A DNA stretch of 64,000 bases from Piscicola geometra (GCA_943735955.1 OX030966.1:968518-1032517), one strand, 5' to 3'. Numbered from the stretch's first letter, positions 1 through 14,100 are shown. A program made the numbers and translations. The notes: generated by a model not told the origin, from the sequence alone.

Positions 1-3000
1 TGGGTGAGTGAGTGACAGATGGGTGAGTGAGTGACAGATGGGTGAGTGGGTGACAGATGGGTGGGTGAGTGACAGATGGGTGAGTGAGTGACAGATGGGT
101 GAGTGAGTGACAGATGGGTGAGTGAGTGGGTGACAGATGGGTGAGTGAGTGACACATGGGTGAGTGAGTGACAGATGGGTGAGTGAGTGACAGATGGGTG
201 AGTGAGTGACAGATGAGTGAGTGGGTGACAGATGGTTGAGTGAGTGGGTGACAGATGGGTGAGTGAGTGACAGATGGGTGAGTGAGTGACAGATGAGTGA
301 GTGGGTGACAGATGGGTGAGTGAGTGGGTGACAGATGGGTGAGTGGGTGACAGATGGGTGAGTGGGTGACAGATGGGTGAGTGAGTGACAGATGGGTGAG
401 TGGGTGACAGATGGGTGAGTGAGTGACAGATGGGTGAGTGAGTGACAGATGGGTGAGTGAGTGACAGATGGGTGAGTGAGTGACAGATGGGTGAGTGGGT
501 GACAGATGAGTGAGTGGGTGACAGATGGGTGAGTGAGTGACAGATGGGTGAGTGGGTGACAGATGGGTGAGTGGGTGACAGATGGGTGAGTGAGTGACAG
601 ATGGGTGAGTGAGTGACAGATGGGTGAGTGAGTGACAGATGGGTGAGTGGGTGACAGATGGGTGAGTGGGTGAGTGACAGATGGGTGAGTGAGTGACAGA
701 TGGGTGAGTGGGTGACAGATGGGTGAGTGAGTGACAGATGGGTGAGTGAGTGACAGATGGGTGAGTGGGTGAGTGACAGATGGGTGAGTGAGTGACAGAT
801 GGGTGAGTGGGTGACAGATGGGTGAGTGAGTGACAGATGGGTGAGTGGGTGAGTGACAGATGGGTGAGTGAGTGACAGATGGGTGAGTGAGTGACAGATG
901 AGTGAGTGGGTGACAGATGGGTGAGTGGGTGACAGATGGGTGAGTGAGTGACAGATGGGTGAGTGGGTGACAGATGGGTGAGTGAGTGACAGATGGGTGA
1001 GTGAGTGACAGATGGGTGAGTGAGTGACAGATGAGTGAGTGAGTGACAGATGGGTGAGTGGGTGACAGATGGGTGAGTGAGTGACAGATGGGTGAGTGAG
1101 TGGGTGACAGATGGGTGAGTGAGTGACAGATGGGTGAGTGAGTGACAGATGGGTGAGTGAGTGACAGATGAGTGAGTGAGTGACAGATGGGTGAGTGGGT
1201 GGGTGACAGATGGGTGAGTGAGTGACAGATGGGTGTGTGGGTGACAGATGGGTGAGTGAGTGACAGATGGGTGAGTGAGTGACAGATGAGTGAGTGAGTG
1301 ACAGATGGGTGAGTGGGTGACAGATGGGTGAGTGAGTGACAGATGGGTGAGTGAGTGACAGATGGGTGAGTGAGTGACAGATGGGTGAGTGAGTGACAGA
1401 TGGGTGAGTGGGTGACAGATGGGTGAGTGAGTGACAGATGGGTGAGTGAGTGACAGATGGGTGAGTGGGTGGGTGACAGATGGGTGAGTGAGTGACAGAT
1501 GGGTGAGTGAGTGACAGATGGGTGAGTGGGTGACAGATGGGTGAGTGAGTGACAGATGGGTGAGTGAGTGACAGATGGGTGAGTGAGTGACAGATGGGTG
1601 AGTGAGTGGGTGACAGATGGGTGAGTGAGTGACAGATGGGTGAGTGAGTGACAGATGGGTGAGTGAGTGACAGATGGGTGAGTGGGTGACAGATGGGTGA
1701 GTGGGTGACAGATGGGTGAGTGAGTGACAGATGGGTGAGTGAGTGACAGATGGGTGAGTGGGTGACAGATGAGTGAGTGAGTGACAGATGGGTGAGTGAG
1801 TGACAGATGGGTGAGTGAGTGACAGATGGGTGAGTGAGTGACAGATGGGTGAGTGGGTGACAGATGGGTGAGTGAGTGACAGATGGGTGAGTGAGTGACA
1901 GATGGGTGAGTGAGTGACAGATGGGTGAGTGAGTGACAGATGGGTGAGTGAGTGACAGATGGGTGAGTGAGTGACAGATGGGTGAGTGGGTGACAGATGG
2001 GTGAGTGAGTGACAGATGGGTGAGTGAGTGACAGATGGGTGAGTGGGTGACAGATGGGTGAGTGGGTGACAGATGGGTGAGTGAGTGACAGATGAGTGAG
2101 TGAGTGACAGATGGGTGAGTGAGTGACAGATGGGTGAGTGAGTGACAGATGGGTGAGTGAGTGGGTGACAGATGGGTGAGTGGGTGACAGATGGGTGAGT
2201 GAGTGACAGATGAGTGAGTGAGTGACAGATGGGTGAGTGAGTGACAGATGGGTGAGTGGGTGACAGATGGGTGAGTGAGTGACAGATGGGTGAGTGAGTG
2301 ACAGATGGGTGAGTGGGTGACAGATGGGTGGGTGAGTGACAGATGGGTGAGTGAGTGACAGATGGGTGAGTGAGTGACAGATGGGTGAGTGAGTGGGTGA
2401 CAGATGGGTGAGTGAGTGACACATGGGTGAGTGAGTGACAGATGGGTGAGTGAGTGACAGATGGGTGAGTGAGTGACAGATGAGTGAGTGGGTGACAGAT
2501 GGTTGAGTGAGTGGGTGACAGATGGGTGAGTGAGTGACAGATGGGTGAGTGAGTGACAGATGAGTGAGTGGGTGACAGATGGGTGAGTGAGTGGGTGACA
2601 GATGGGTGAGTGGGTGACAGATGGGTGAGTGGGTGACAGATGGGTGAGTGAGTGACAGATGGGTGAGTGGGTGACAGATGGGTGAGTGAGTGACAGATGG
2701 GTGAGTGAGTGACAGATGGGTGAGTGAGTGACAGATGGGTGAGTGAGTGACAGATGGGTGAGTGGGTGACAGATGAGTGAGTGGGTGACAGATGGGTGAG
2801 TGAGTGACAGATGGGTGAGTGGGTGACAGATGGGTGAGTGGGTGACAGATGGGTGAGTGAGTGACAGATGGGTGAGTGAGTGACAGATGGGTGAGTGAGT
2901 GACAGATGGGTGAGTGGGTGACAGATGGGTGAGTGGGTGACAGATGTGTGAGTGAGTGAGTGACAGATGGGTGAGTGGGTGACAGATGGGTGAGTGGGTG

Positions 3001-3008
3001 ACAGATGG
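1..3008. repeat. 19-bp minisatellite in a TAPT1 intron
   Basis: Tandem array with consensus GGGTGAGTGAGTGACAGAT; variants gain or lose a GAGT/GGGT tetramer. It lies on the 3' side of TAPT1 exon 3 (minus strand), so it should be intronic sequence of that gene, and it continues past the left edge. Rare variants show a long-period copy: GATGGGTGGGTGAGTGAC at 56 and 2323, GACACATGGG at 151 and 2418, and GATGGTTGAG at 231 and 2498, all offset by exactly 2267 bp. Confidence 0.95.
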
Positions 3009-3185
3009 AGGATGCTGAAGTGATGATGATGGTGATGATGATGATGATGATGATGAAATGATGATGATGATGCTGAAGTGATGATGATGATGATGATGAT
3101 GCTGAAGTCATGATGGAGGATGCTGAAGTGATGATGATGATGATGATGAAGTGATGATGATGATGCTGATGTGATGATGATGATC
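3009..3185. repeat. GAT-rich microsatellite
   Basis: Short runs of ATGATG interrupted by GCTGAAGTGATG. It fills the gap between the 19-bp array and the splice donor of TAPT1 exon 3. Confidence 0.85.
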
Positions 3186-3197
3186 GATGGAAGAGAC

Positions 3198-4840
3198 CTT
3201 CAGGAAATCGCATATTTCTGCGGAGTTGAGCAGACGACTGCCATCGGGTGAGCTTGTGCGTCTGTGCAGTGATGAGTGGTGTGGTGGGATGAGTGGTGCA
3301 GTGATGAGTGGTGTGGTGGGATGAGTGGTTTGGTGGGATGAGTGGTTTGGTGGGATGAGTGGTGTGGAGGGATGAGTGGTGTGGTGGGATGAGTGGTTTG
3401 GTGGGATGAGTGGTTTGGTGGGATGAGTGGTGTGGTGGGATGAGTGGTGTGGAGGGATGAGTGGTGTGGTGGGATGAGTGGTGTGGAGGGATGAGTGGTG
3501 TGGTGGGATGAGTGGTGTGGTGGGATGAGTGGTGTGGAGGGATGAGTGGTGTGGTGGGATGAGTGGTGTGGTGGGATGAGTGGTTTGGTGGGATGAGTGG
3601 TTTGGTGGGACGAGTGGTGTAGTGGGATGAGTGGTGTGGTGGGTTGAGTGGTGTAGTGGGATGAGTGGTTTGGTGTGATGAGTGGTTTGGTGGGATGAGT
3701 GGTGTGGTGGGATGAGTGGTGTAGTGGGATGAGTGGTTTGGTGGGATGAGTGGTTTGGTGGGATGAGTGGTTTGGTGGGATGAGTGGTTTGGTGGGATGA
3801 GTGGTTTGGTGGGATGAGTGGTGTGGTGGGATGAGTGGTTTGGTGGGATGAGTGGTTTGGTGGGATGAGTGGTTTGGTGGGATGAGTGGTTTGGTGGGAT
3901 GAGTGGTGTGGTGGGATGAGTGGTTTGGTGGGATGAGTGGTGTGGTGGGATGAGTGGTGTGGTGGGATGAGTGGTGTGGTGGGATGAGTGGTGTGGTGGG
4001 TTGAGTGGTGTAGTGGGATGAGTGGTTTGGTGGGATGAGTAGTGTGGTGGGATGAGTGGTGTGGTGGGATGAGTGGTTTTGTGGGATGAGTGGCTAGGTG
4101 GAATGAGTGGTGTGGTGGGATGAGTGGTTTGGTGGGATGAGTGGTTTGGTGGGATGAGTGGTGTGGTTGGATGAGTGGTTTGGTGGGATGAGTGGTGTGG
4201 TGGGATGAGTGGTGTAGTGGGATGAGTGGTTTTGTGGGATGAGTGGCTAGGTGGAATGAGTGGTGTGGTGGGATGAGTGGTGTGGTGGGATGAGTGGTTT
4301 GGTGGTATGGGTGGAGTGATAAGTGGAGTAATGGTTAGTATTTCAGGTAGTGAAGCAAGATGGGTGGAGTGATGAATAAATGCTATGGAGGCTGTAGAAT
4401 TGGTTAGAGTGGTGAGCAAACCGTTTGACGAGGATGGTGAAGAGAACCTTGAGGATGGTCTTGATGAATCTGATGGGCAGAAAAGTGAAGACGACCAGCA
4501 GAGCGTCCAGGCATTGAAGTACTCCAAACATCACAAACTTCATGAAATAGTTTTTTTATCAAGTTAAATATTTATTTTAAAAATCTTAATGAAAAAAATA
4601 AAATTAATTTTAGTTTTTTTAGTAATTTAATTTTTTTCACAGATGTCAATCTAAATTTTTTTAAAGACAAAAAGCTGAAATGCAATTTGAAAAAAGTTTA
4701 AAACTTAATACTTTTTCTAATTCCCTGGGTATTTTCATGAAACTGTAAACTCTCTTTCTTCTCTCTGTGAACTTTTCCTGGTCATTTTCCAGCCAGTAGT
4801 CTCTGGTAAGCTCATTTTTTAGAAACTTGAATAATGACAT
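3198..4840 (-). CDS. TAPT1: TAPT1-like membrane protein, 5' part (exons 1-3)
   Basis: Partial gene; complement exons 4712..4840, 4422..4537 and 3198..3252. Exon 1 opens MSLFKFLKNELTRDYWLE and includes ERRKRVYSFMKIPRELEK. Exon 2 encodes a hydrophobic stretch around FGVLQCLDALLVVFTFLPIR. Exon 3 reads RLLNSAEICDFLK. In this order they match the conserved N-terminal core of TAPT1/Emp65 family proteins (ELTRGY, RIPRELEK, CLD..LYVFTLLPLR, RLL..AQVCD.LKG). Family members are multi-pass membrane proteins linked to ER and ciliary/skeletal biology. An in-frame TAA sits five codons upstream of the chosen ATG, so this is probably the start, although vertebrate proteins have a longer, poorly conserved N-terminus. 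The exon 2/3 junction is the least certain (donor GTTTGC, acceptor ACAAG). Later exons lie beyond the left edge, past at least 3.2 kb of repeat. Confidence 0.85.
3270..4330. repeat. 17-bp minisatellite in TAPT1 intron 2
   Basis: Array of GATGAGTGGTGTGGTGG; TGTGG alternates with TTTGG as the commonest variant. It occupies most of the intron between TAPT1 exons 2 and 3. Confidence 0.95.
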
Positions 4841-5196
4841 GCTTTTGATTAATTATCTTTGAAATTGTATCAACAGCTGATTAGATCAGGTTAAAAGAAC
4901 ATATTTTAAATGTTGGAGATAATAGTTTCGATTTTCATCTTTTGTTGTCGAAAAATTCATTTATTTTCATTAAAATACTTTTTTTATCAAAATGTTCGTA
5001 AATTTATTTTTCAAACAATTTTTTAAATTAAAATAGTTAGAATTGCTCAAATACTATTTTTATAATCAGTTTATCTTTGGAAACGATATTACAAGTTTAC
5101 TTCTAATTTTACTTTAGAATATCTTAAACAAAGTTAAAGTCAAATTAAAATATTCAACTACATGTGAATATTAGAGATTTTATATGATTTTTTATA
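4841..5196. promoter_or_regulatory. Probable bidirectional promoter of TAPT1 and UTP15
   Basis: About 356 bp of AT-rich, non-tandem sequence between the divergent start codons (TAPT1 ATG at 4840, UTP15 ATG at 5197). Both 5' UTRs and promoters must fit here unless there are upstream non-coding exons. No clear TATA box or initiator stands out. The promoter role is inferred from position only. Confidence 0.5.
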
Positions 5197-8100
5197 ATGA
5201 CACTATTCAAAAAGCTTCACACCCATGCTTACCCTGTGTTGACAGAGCAAAAGGCTACCGAAGACTCACTGTACTGGCAACACCTTCAAGTAGAACATCT
5301 TTTCCTCTTTTGTCATTTGACACTAGTCAATCATTGAATGTCGTTTTATAAAAAAATTTCAGTTTCCTGTGACGATAAAGCAGAATGGCGCAGTTTCTAG
5401 CATTGACTTCTCGCCTGTCGATCCCTTCAACTACCTCGTCTGCAGCTCCACCAAGGCACCTACGTTCATCCCAACCCTTCCACACTCTCCACCATCACTC
5501 CCCACCAACACTCCCCACCATTCAACCACCAACACTTTCCACCATTCAACCACCAAACCTACAACTTCAACCACCACCCACATCTTCAACCACCACCCAT
5601 AACTTCAACCACCATCCACATCTTCAACCACCACCCATAACTTCAACCACCACCCACATTTTCAACCACCACCCACATCTTCAACCACCACCCACAACTT
5701 CAACCACCACCCACATCTTCAACCACCACCCATAACTTCAACCACCACCCACATCTTCAACCACCACCCACATCTTCAACCACCACCCACATCATCAACC
5801 ACCACCACCCACATCATCGACCACCACCCACATCTTCAACCACCACCCACATCTTCGACCACCACCCACATCTTCAACCACCACCCATAACTTCAACCAC
5901 CACCCACATCTTCGACCACCACCCACATCTTCAACCACCACCCATAACTTCAACCACCACCCACATCTTCAACCACCACCCACATCTTCAACCACCACCC
6001 ACATCTTCGACCACCACCCACATCTTCAACCACCACCCACATCTTCAACCACCACCCACATCTTCAACCACCACCCACATCTTCAACCACCACCCACATC
6101 TTCAACCACCACCCACATCTTCAACCACCACCCACATCTTCAACCACCACCCACATCTTCAACCACCACCCACATCTTCAACCACCACCCACATCTTCGA
6201 CCACCACCCACATCTTCAACCACCACCCACAACTTTAACCACCACCCACATCTTCAAACCACCACCCATATCTTCAACCACCACCCACATCTTCAACCAC
6301 CACCCACATCTTCAACCACCACCCACATCTTCGACCACCACCCACAACTTCAACCACCACCCACATCTTCAACCACCACCCACATCTACAACCACCACCC
6401 ACATCTTCGACCACCACCCACATCTTCGACCACCACGACGACCACTCAGGTGCAACTCTTCTCGCCTCACACGTGCACCGAGCCTCTCAAGTCGTACCAC
6501 CGCTTCACGGACGTCGTGCACTCGGCCACGTTCAGGGACGACGGCCAGCTCTTCGTGGTCGCGTGCGAGGACAAGCAGGTGAGGGTGGTGCACCAGAAGC
6601 ACTTCGAGCAGGTCTTCCATGGCCACACAGCGTCAGTTGGGGGTGTGGCAGTGGCATTGGCCATTTGGAACATTTAGTAATTCATCATTTCATTAAACTA
6701 AACGTTATTCAGTACTTTGACAAATCTTTTTTTAATATTTTATTTATAAAAAAAATTAGTTAAAATAAATGAAGTAAACTCCATAGCTGAATGAATGAGC
6801 ACTCCATCCACTCATCCCACTCTTCCCACTCATCCCACTTCTCCCACTCCTCTCACTCCTCTCACTCCTCCCACTCTTCCCACTCATCCCACTCCTCCCA
6901 CTCTTCCCACTCATCCCACTCCTCCCACTTCTCTCACTCTTCCCACTCCTCTCACTTCTCTCACTCCTCCCACTTCTCTCACTCCTCCCATTCATCTCAC
7001 TCTTCTCACTCCTCTCACTCATTCCACTCCTTTCACTCATCTCACTCCTCCCACTCATTCCACTACTCTCACTCCTCCCACTCATCCCACTCATCCCACT
7101 CCTCTCACTCCTCCCACTACTCTCACTCCTCTCAATCCTCTCACTCCTCCCACTTCTCTCACTCCTCTCACTCCTCTCACTCCTCCCACTCCTCTCACTC
7201 ATCTCACTCTTCTCACTCCTCCCACTCCAACCACTCCTCCCACTCCAACCACTCCTCCCACTCCTCTCACTCCTCCCACTCCAACCACTCATCCCACTTC
7301 TCTCACTCCTCCCACTCCAACCACTCCTTTCACTCTTCCCACTCCTCCCACTCTTCTCACTCCTCCCACTTCTCCCACTCATCTCACTCCTCCCACTTCT
7401 CTCACTCCTCCCACTCCAACCACTTCTCTCACTCCTCCCACTCCAACCACTTCTCTCACTCCTCCCACTCCAACCACTTCTCTTGCTCCTCCCACTCCTC
7501 CCACTCCAACCACTTCTCTTACTCCTCCCACTCCAACCACTCATCTCACTTCTCTCACTCCTCCCACTCATCTCACTTCTCTCACTTCTCCCACTCATCT
7601 CACTCATCTCACTCCTCCCACTCCAACCACTTCTCTCACTCCTCCCACTCCAACCACTCCTCTCACTTCTTCCACTCATCCCACTCCTCTCACTTCTTCC
7701 ACTCATCCCACTTCTCTCACTCCTCCCACTTCTCTCACTCCTCCCACTCCTCCCACTCCTCTAACTCCTCTCACTCCTCCCACTCCAACCACTTCTCTCA
7801 CTCCTCTCACTCCCACCACTCCAACCACTCTATTCAGTCCTCCCACTCCAACCACTCCTCCCACTCCTCTCACTCATCCCACTCTTCTCACTCCTCCCAC
7901 TCCTCCCACTCCACTCACTCCTCCCACTCCTTTCACTCCTCCCACTCCTCTAACTCCTCTCACTCCTCCCACTCCAACCACTTCTCTCACTCCTCTCACT
8001 CCCACCACTCCAACCACTCTATTCAGTCCTCCCACTCCAACCACTCCTCCCACTCCTCTCACTCATCCCACTCCTCCCACTCCACTCACTCCTCCCACTC

Positions 8101-11100
8101 CTTTCACTCCTCCCACTCCTCTCACTCCAACCACTCCTCTCACTCCTCCCACTCCAACCACTCCTCCCACTCCAACCACTCCTCCCACTCCAACCACTCC
8201 TTTCACTCCAACCACTCCTCGCCCATGGTTACAGGGCAGTGCACGTGAGTCGCTTCGTCGACCGACACCGCATCTACTCGGCATCGGACGACAGGTCAGT
8301 GCGAGTGTGGGACATCGCCACCACGCAGGCTGTCAACACCTACCAGGAACACACTGTGAGCAGGGGGGTGGAGGCGGGCAGTGAGGGGCAGAGGGAGATG
8401 GAGGCATTGGAGAATGGCTGTGCTGCTCCTTCACGCTGGCACAATGACTATGCACAACAGGACTATGTGCGATGTGGCTCAAAGGCGTCGACTGGCCAAC
8501 TCTTCGCCGTGGGTGAGTGCATGTCTTTCTGCTCCTCCACTTTCCTCCACCACAGCCTCCTCACCACACTCTCCTTGTTTTCACAACAACCTCGCCACCC
8601 TTCTCGCTGCCTTCTTCCCTCCCTCCCTCCCTGCCTCCCTCTCTCCTTCCCTGCCTCCCTCCCTCCCTGCCTCCCTCCCTCCCTGCCTCCCTCCCTCCCT
8701 CCCTGCCTCCCTCCCTCCCTCCCTCCCTGCCTCCCTCCCTCCCTGCCTCCCTCCCTCCCTGCCTCCCTGCCTCCCTCCCTCCCTGCCTCCCTCCCTCCCT
8801 CCCTGCCTCCCTCCCTCCCTCCTTTCCTCCCTCCCTTTTTTCCTTCCTCTCTTCCTTCCTCCCTCCCAATCCACCTTTACCTTTTCCCTCCCTTCCACTT
8901 CCACCACAGCCTTCTCGCCACTCTCCTTCCCACCTCCACCACAGTCTTCTCCCTTCCCACTTCCACCTTTATCGGCTCCCTCTTTTCCACCTTTACCTCT
9001 CCCTTTACATCTCCACCACCCTCCTCCTCAACCACCCTCCTCTTCAACCACCCTCCTCAACAACCACCCTTTTCCTCAACCACCCTTCTCCTCAACCACC
9101 CTTCTCCTCAACCACCCTCCTCTTCAACCACCCTCCTCTTCAACCACCCTCCTCTTCTTCAACCACCCTTCTCCTCAACCACCCTCCTCCTCAACCACCC
9201 TTCTCCTCAACCCTTCTCCTCAACCACCCTCCTCCTCAACCCTCCTTCTTCTCAACCACCCTTCTCCTCAACCACCCTCCTCTTCAACCACCCTCCTCTT
9301 CAACCACCCTCCTCTTCTTCAACCACCCTTCTCCTCAACCACCCTCCTCCTCAACCACCCTTTTCAACCATCCTCTTCTTCAACCACCCTCTTTCTCAAC
9401 CACCCTCCTCTTTAACCACCCTCTTCCTCAACCCTCCTTCTCCTCAACCATCCTCCTCCTCAACCCTCTTTCTCCTCAACCACCCTCCTTCTCAACCACC
9501 TTCTTCCTCCTCAACCACCTTCTTCCTCCTCAACCACCCTCCTCTTCAACCACCCTCTTCCTCCTCAACCACCCTTCTCTTCAACCATCCTCTTCTTCAA
9601 CCACCCTCTTCCTCCTCAACCACCCTTCTCTTCAACCATCCTCCTCCTCAGCCACCCTCTTCCTCAACCCTCCTTCTTCTCAACCATCCTCCTCCTCAAC
9701 CCTCCTTCTCCTCAACCACCCTCCTTCTCAACCACCTTCTTCCTCCTCAACCACCTTCTTCCTCCTCAACCACCCTCCTCTTCAACCACCCTTCTCCTCA
9801 ACCACCCTCCTCCTCCTCAACCACCTTCTTCCTCCTCAACCACCCTTCTCCTCCTCAACCACCCTCCTCCTCAACCACCCTCCTCAACCACCCTTCTCCT
9901 CAACCACCCTCCTCCTCCTCAACCACCCTCCTCCTCCTCAACCACCCTTCTCCTCAATCAACCTCCTCCCCTTCAACCACCCTCTTCCTCAACCACCCTT
10001 TTTCTCAACCACCCTTCTCCTCAACCACCCTTCTCTTCAACCACCTTTCTCTTCAACCACCCTCCTCTTCAACCACCCTCCTCTTCAACCACCCTCCTCC
10101 TCCTCAACCAACCTCTTCATCTTCAACCACCCTCCTCTCCCTCAACCACCCTCCTCTTCCTCAACCACCCTTCTCCTCAACCACCCTCCTCCTCAACCAC
10201 CCTTCTCCTCAACCACCCTCCCCCTCAACCACCCTCCCCCTCAACCACCCTCCTCCCCCTCAACCACCCTCTTCCCCCTCAACCACCCTCCTCCCCCTCA
10301 ACCACCCTCCTCCTCCTCAACCACCCTCCTCCTCCTCAACCACCCTCCTCCTCCTCAACCACCTCAGGCTCATACGACAAGAGCATCCGTCTCTTCGACC
10401 CTCGTTGCAGCAGTGCAGTGATGGTGCTGCAGCACTTGAAGCCCCTCGAAGCCGTCCTCCTCTTCCCCGCTGGCAACCTCATCGCCTCTGCTGGTCCCCT
10501 ATACTATAAGACTTTTATATACTATACAGTATAGTCTATACTATAAGACTTTTATATACTATACAGTATAGTCTATACTATAAGACTTTTATATACTATA
10601 CAGTATAGTCTATACTATAAGACTTTTATATACTATACAGTATAGTCTATACTATAAGACTTTTATATACTATACAGTATAGTCTATACTATAAGACTTT
10701 TATATACTATACAGTATAGTCTATACTATAAGACTTTTATATACTATACAGTATAGTCTATACTATAAGACTTTTATATACTATACAGTATAGTCTATAC
10801 TATAAGACTTTTATATACTATACAGTATAGTCTATACTATAAGACTTTTATATACTATACAGTATAGTCTATACTATAAGACTTTTATATACTATACAGT
10901 ATAGTCTATACTATGAGACTTTTATATACTATACAGTATAGTCTATACTATAAGACTTTTATATACTATACAGTATAGTCTATACTATAAGACTTTTATA
11001 TACTATACAGTATAGTCTATACTATAAGACTTTTATATACTATACAGTATAGTCTATACTATAAGACTTTTATATACTATACAGTATAGTCTATACTATA

Positions 11101-14100
11101 AGACTTTTATATACTATACAGTATAGTCTATACTATAAGACTTTTATATACTATACAGTATAGTCTATACTATAAGACTTTAATATACTATACTATAAGA
11201 CTTTTATATACTATACTATAAGACTTTTATATACTATACTATAAGACTCTAATATACTATACTATAAGACTTCTATATACTATACTATAAGACTCTAATA
11301 TACTATACTATAAGACTTTAATATACTATACTATAAGACTCTAATATACTATACTATAAGACTTTAATATACTATACTATAAGACTTTAATATACTATAC
11401 TATAAGACTTTTATATACTATACTATAAGACTTTTATATACTATACTATAAGACTCTAATATACTATACTATAAGACTTTTATATACTATACTATAAGAC
11501 TTTAATATACTATACTATAAGACTTTAATGTACTATACAATGCAATACAACACCATGCAATACAACACCATGCAATACAACACCATGCAATACAACACAA
11601 TGCAATACAACACCATGCAATACAACACCATGCAATACAACACGATGCAATACAACACTCACACGACAGGGGGCACGACAGTGAAGTTGTGGGACGTGGT
11701 GGCTGGAGGCAGGATGTTAGCTGCCTTCAGCAACCACCACAAAACCATCACATCCCTAAGTCTGTGCATGCACAATAAGAGACTTGTATCCGCCTCACTT
11801 GATCGGTATATGTGTGTGCACGTGTGTGTGTGTGTGTGTGTGGATGTGTATGGGTGCGTGTGTGTATGGGTGCGTGTGTGTGTGTATCATCAGCATGTCG
11901 ACCACTTAGGCATGTGAAGATGTACGACTTGACGACGTTCACAGCGACACACTCCATCGACTACGAACACCCTCTTCTCACTGCCGCCTTCCCTGTACGT
12001 GCAAACATCACCTTCCACATCTTCCACTTCCTTTTTGTGACGCTGTGCCATGAAAAAGTGTTTTACTGCAGCTCTAATGCTACACTAAAGTCGTTTGCAA
12101 TTCATAAATCGTATATAACTTTGGCAAGGGTAACTTCATGTTGTTTGTCTATAACTTTGGCAAGGGTAACTTGATGTTGTTTGTCTATAACTTTGGCAAG
12201 GGTAACTCCATGTTGTTTGTCTATAACTTTGGCAAGGGTAACTCCATGTTGTTTGTATATAACTTTGGCAAGGGTAACTTCATGTTGTTTGTATATAACT
12301 TTGGCAAGGGTAACTTGATGTTGTTTGTCTATAACTTTGGCAAGGGTAACTCCATGTTGTTTGTCTATAACTTTGGCAAGGGTAACTCCATGTTGTTTGT
12401 ATATAACTTTGGCAAGGGTAACTTCATGTTGTTTGTATATAACTTTGGCAAGGGTAACTTGATGTTGTTTGTCTATAACTTTGGCAAGGGTAACTCCATG
12501 TTGTTTGTATATAACTTTGGCAAGGGTAACTTGATGTTGTTTGTATATAACTTTGGCAAGGGTAACTCCATGTTGTTTGTATATAACTTTGGCAAGGGTA
12601 ACTCCATGTTGTTTGTATATAACTTTGGCAAGGGTAACTCCATGTTGTTTGTATATAACTTTGGCAAGGGTAACTCCATGTTGTTTGTATATAACTTTGG
12701 CAAGGGTAACTTCATGTTGTTTGTATATAACTTTGGCAAGGGTAACTCCATGTTGTTTGTATATAACTTTGGCAAGGGTAACTCCATGTTGTTTGTATAT
12801 AACTTTGGCAAGGGTAACTCCATGTTGTTTGTATATAACTTTGGCAAGGGTAACTCCATAACGAGAGGCATTCAGTTTGACGGCCTCGTTCGTGCTCCTC
12901 CTCGCTGATTGTCGCATGCAGCCTGCATGCATCGCATCACTCTCGCAGGGGGACGACAGTGTCGTGGTGGTCGGATCGACGGATGGCATGCTGACGGTGA
13001 GAGTGAGGAGAACGAATGAAGAGATTCGAGAGGAGAGAGAAGAGAGGAGGAGGAGGAAGAGGAGGATGGAGGAGGTGCAGAAGAGGAGTAAGGTGGTGGT
13101 GGTCGATGGAGGAGAGGACGTCTTCCTGGCGCACCAGATGAGGCAGCTGATGCCCAAGTACGAGACCAGACTCAAGAAGTTCCAGCACTCCAGAGCCCTC
13201 GACGAGGCCCTGCATGTCAGTTTGTCTCTGTCTGTCTGTCTTTGTTGCTCTGTATGTTTGTGTGAGTCTGTGATTGCATGCATTGCCTAGTTTAATGCCA
13301 AGTTGAACCACGACGGCAGCACCAGGTGAGGCTGAGGCAGCCTGAGGTGGGCATGGCGGTGCTGAAGGAACTGCGCAGGAGGAGGGTCTTGGGCGCCTCA
13401 GTGGCTGGCAGGTCAGACAAGAACCTCTCCATCCTCCTCACCTTTCTACTCAAGTGATGATGATGATGACCATAATGCTGATGATGATGATGAGCATGCT
13501 GATGATGATGATGAGCATGCTGATGATGATGAGCATGCTGATGATGATGATGAGCATGCTGATGATGATGAGCATGCTGATGATGATGATGAGCATGCTG
13601 ATGATGATGAGCATGATGATGATGAGCATGCTGATGATGATGATGAGCATGCTGATGATGATGATGAGCATGCTGATGATGATGATGAGCATGCTGATGA
13701 TGATGATGAGCATGCTGATGATGATGATGAGCATGCTGATGATGATGATGAGCATGCTGATGATGATGATGAGCATGCTGATGATGATGAGCATGCTGAT
13801 GATGATGATGAGCATGCTGATGATGATGAGCATGCTGATGATGATGAGCATGCTGATGATGATGATGAGCATGCTGATGATGATGAGCATGCTGATGATG
13901 ATGAGCATGCTGATGATGATGAGCATGCTGATGATGATGATGAGCATGCTGATGATGATGAGCATGCTGATGATGATGATGAGCATGCTGATGATGATGA
14001 TGAGCATGCTGATGATGATGATGAGCATGCTGATGATGATGATGAGCATGCTGATGATGATGATGAGCATGCTGATGATGATGATGAGCATGCTGATGAT

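Noticed and set aside
1..3008. CRISPR-like or direct-repeat array
   Set aside because: There are no unique spacers; units are contiguous, variable in length, and sit in an intron of a eukaryotic gene.
3187..3247. A plus-strand UTP15 first exon beginning MEETFRKSH with a good G|GTGAGC donor
   Set aside because: The opposite strand of the same bases encodes the TAPT1 motif RLLNSAEICDFLK. The exon at 5197-5289 gives a better UTP15 N-terminus (AYPVL...EDSLYW) with an upstream in-frame stop.
12920..12948. Alternative acceptor GCATGCAG|CCTGCA for the UTP15 exon
   Set aside because: It adds nine residues. The acceptor at 12948 gives the exact family spacing between DYEHPLL and VVVVG.
13216..13319. 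Alternative 5' end of the UTP15 exon at TTTAATGCCAAG (13291)
   Set aside because: It meets an in-frame TGA. Starting at 13320 (CAC CAG GTG) gives exactly the seven residues expected before [11 protein letters not shown].
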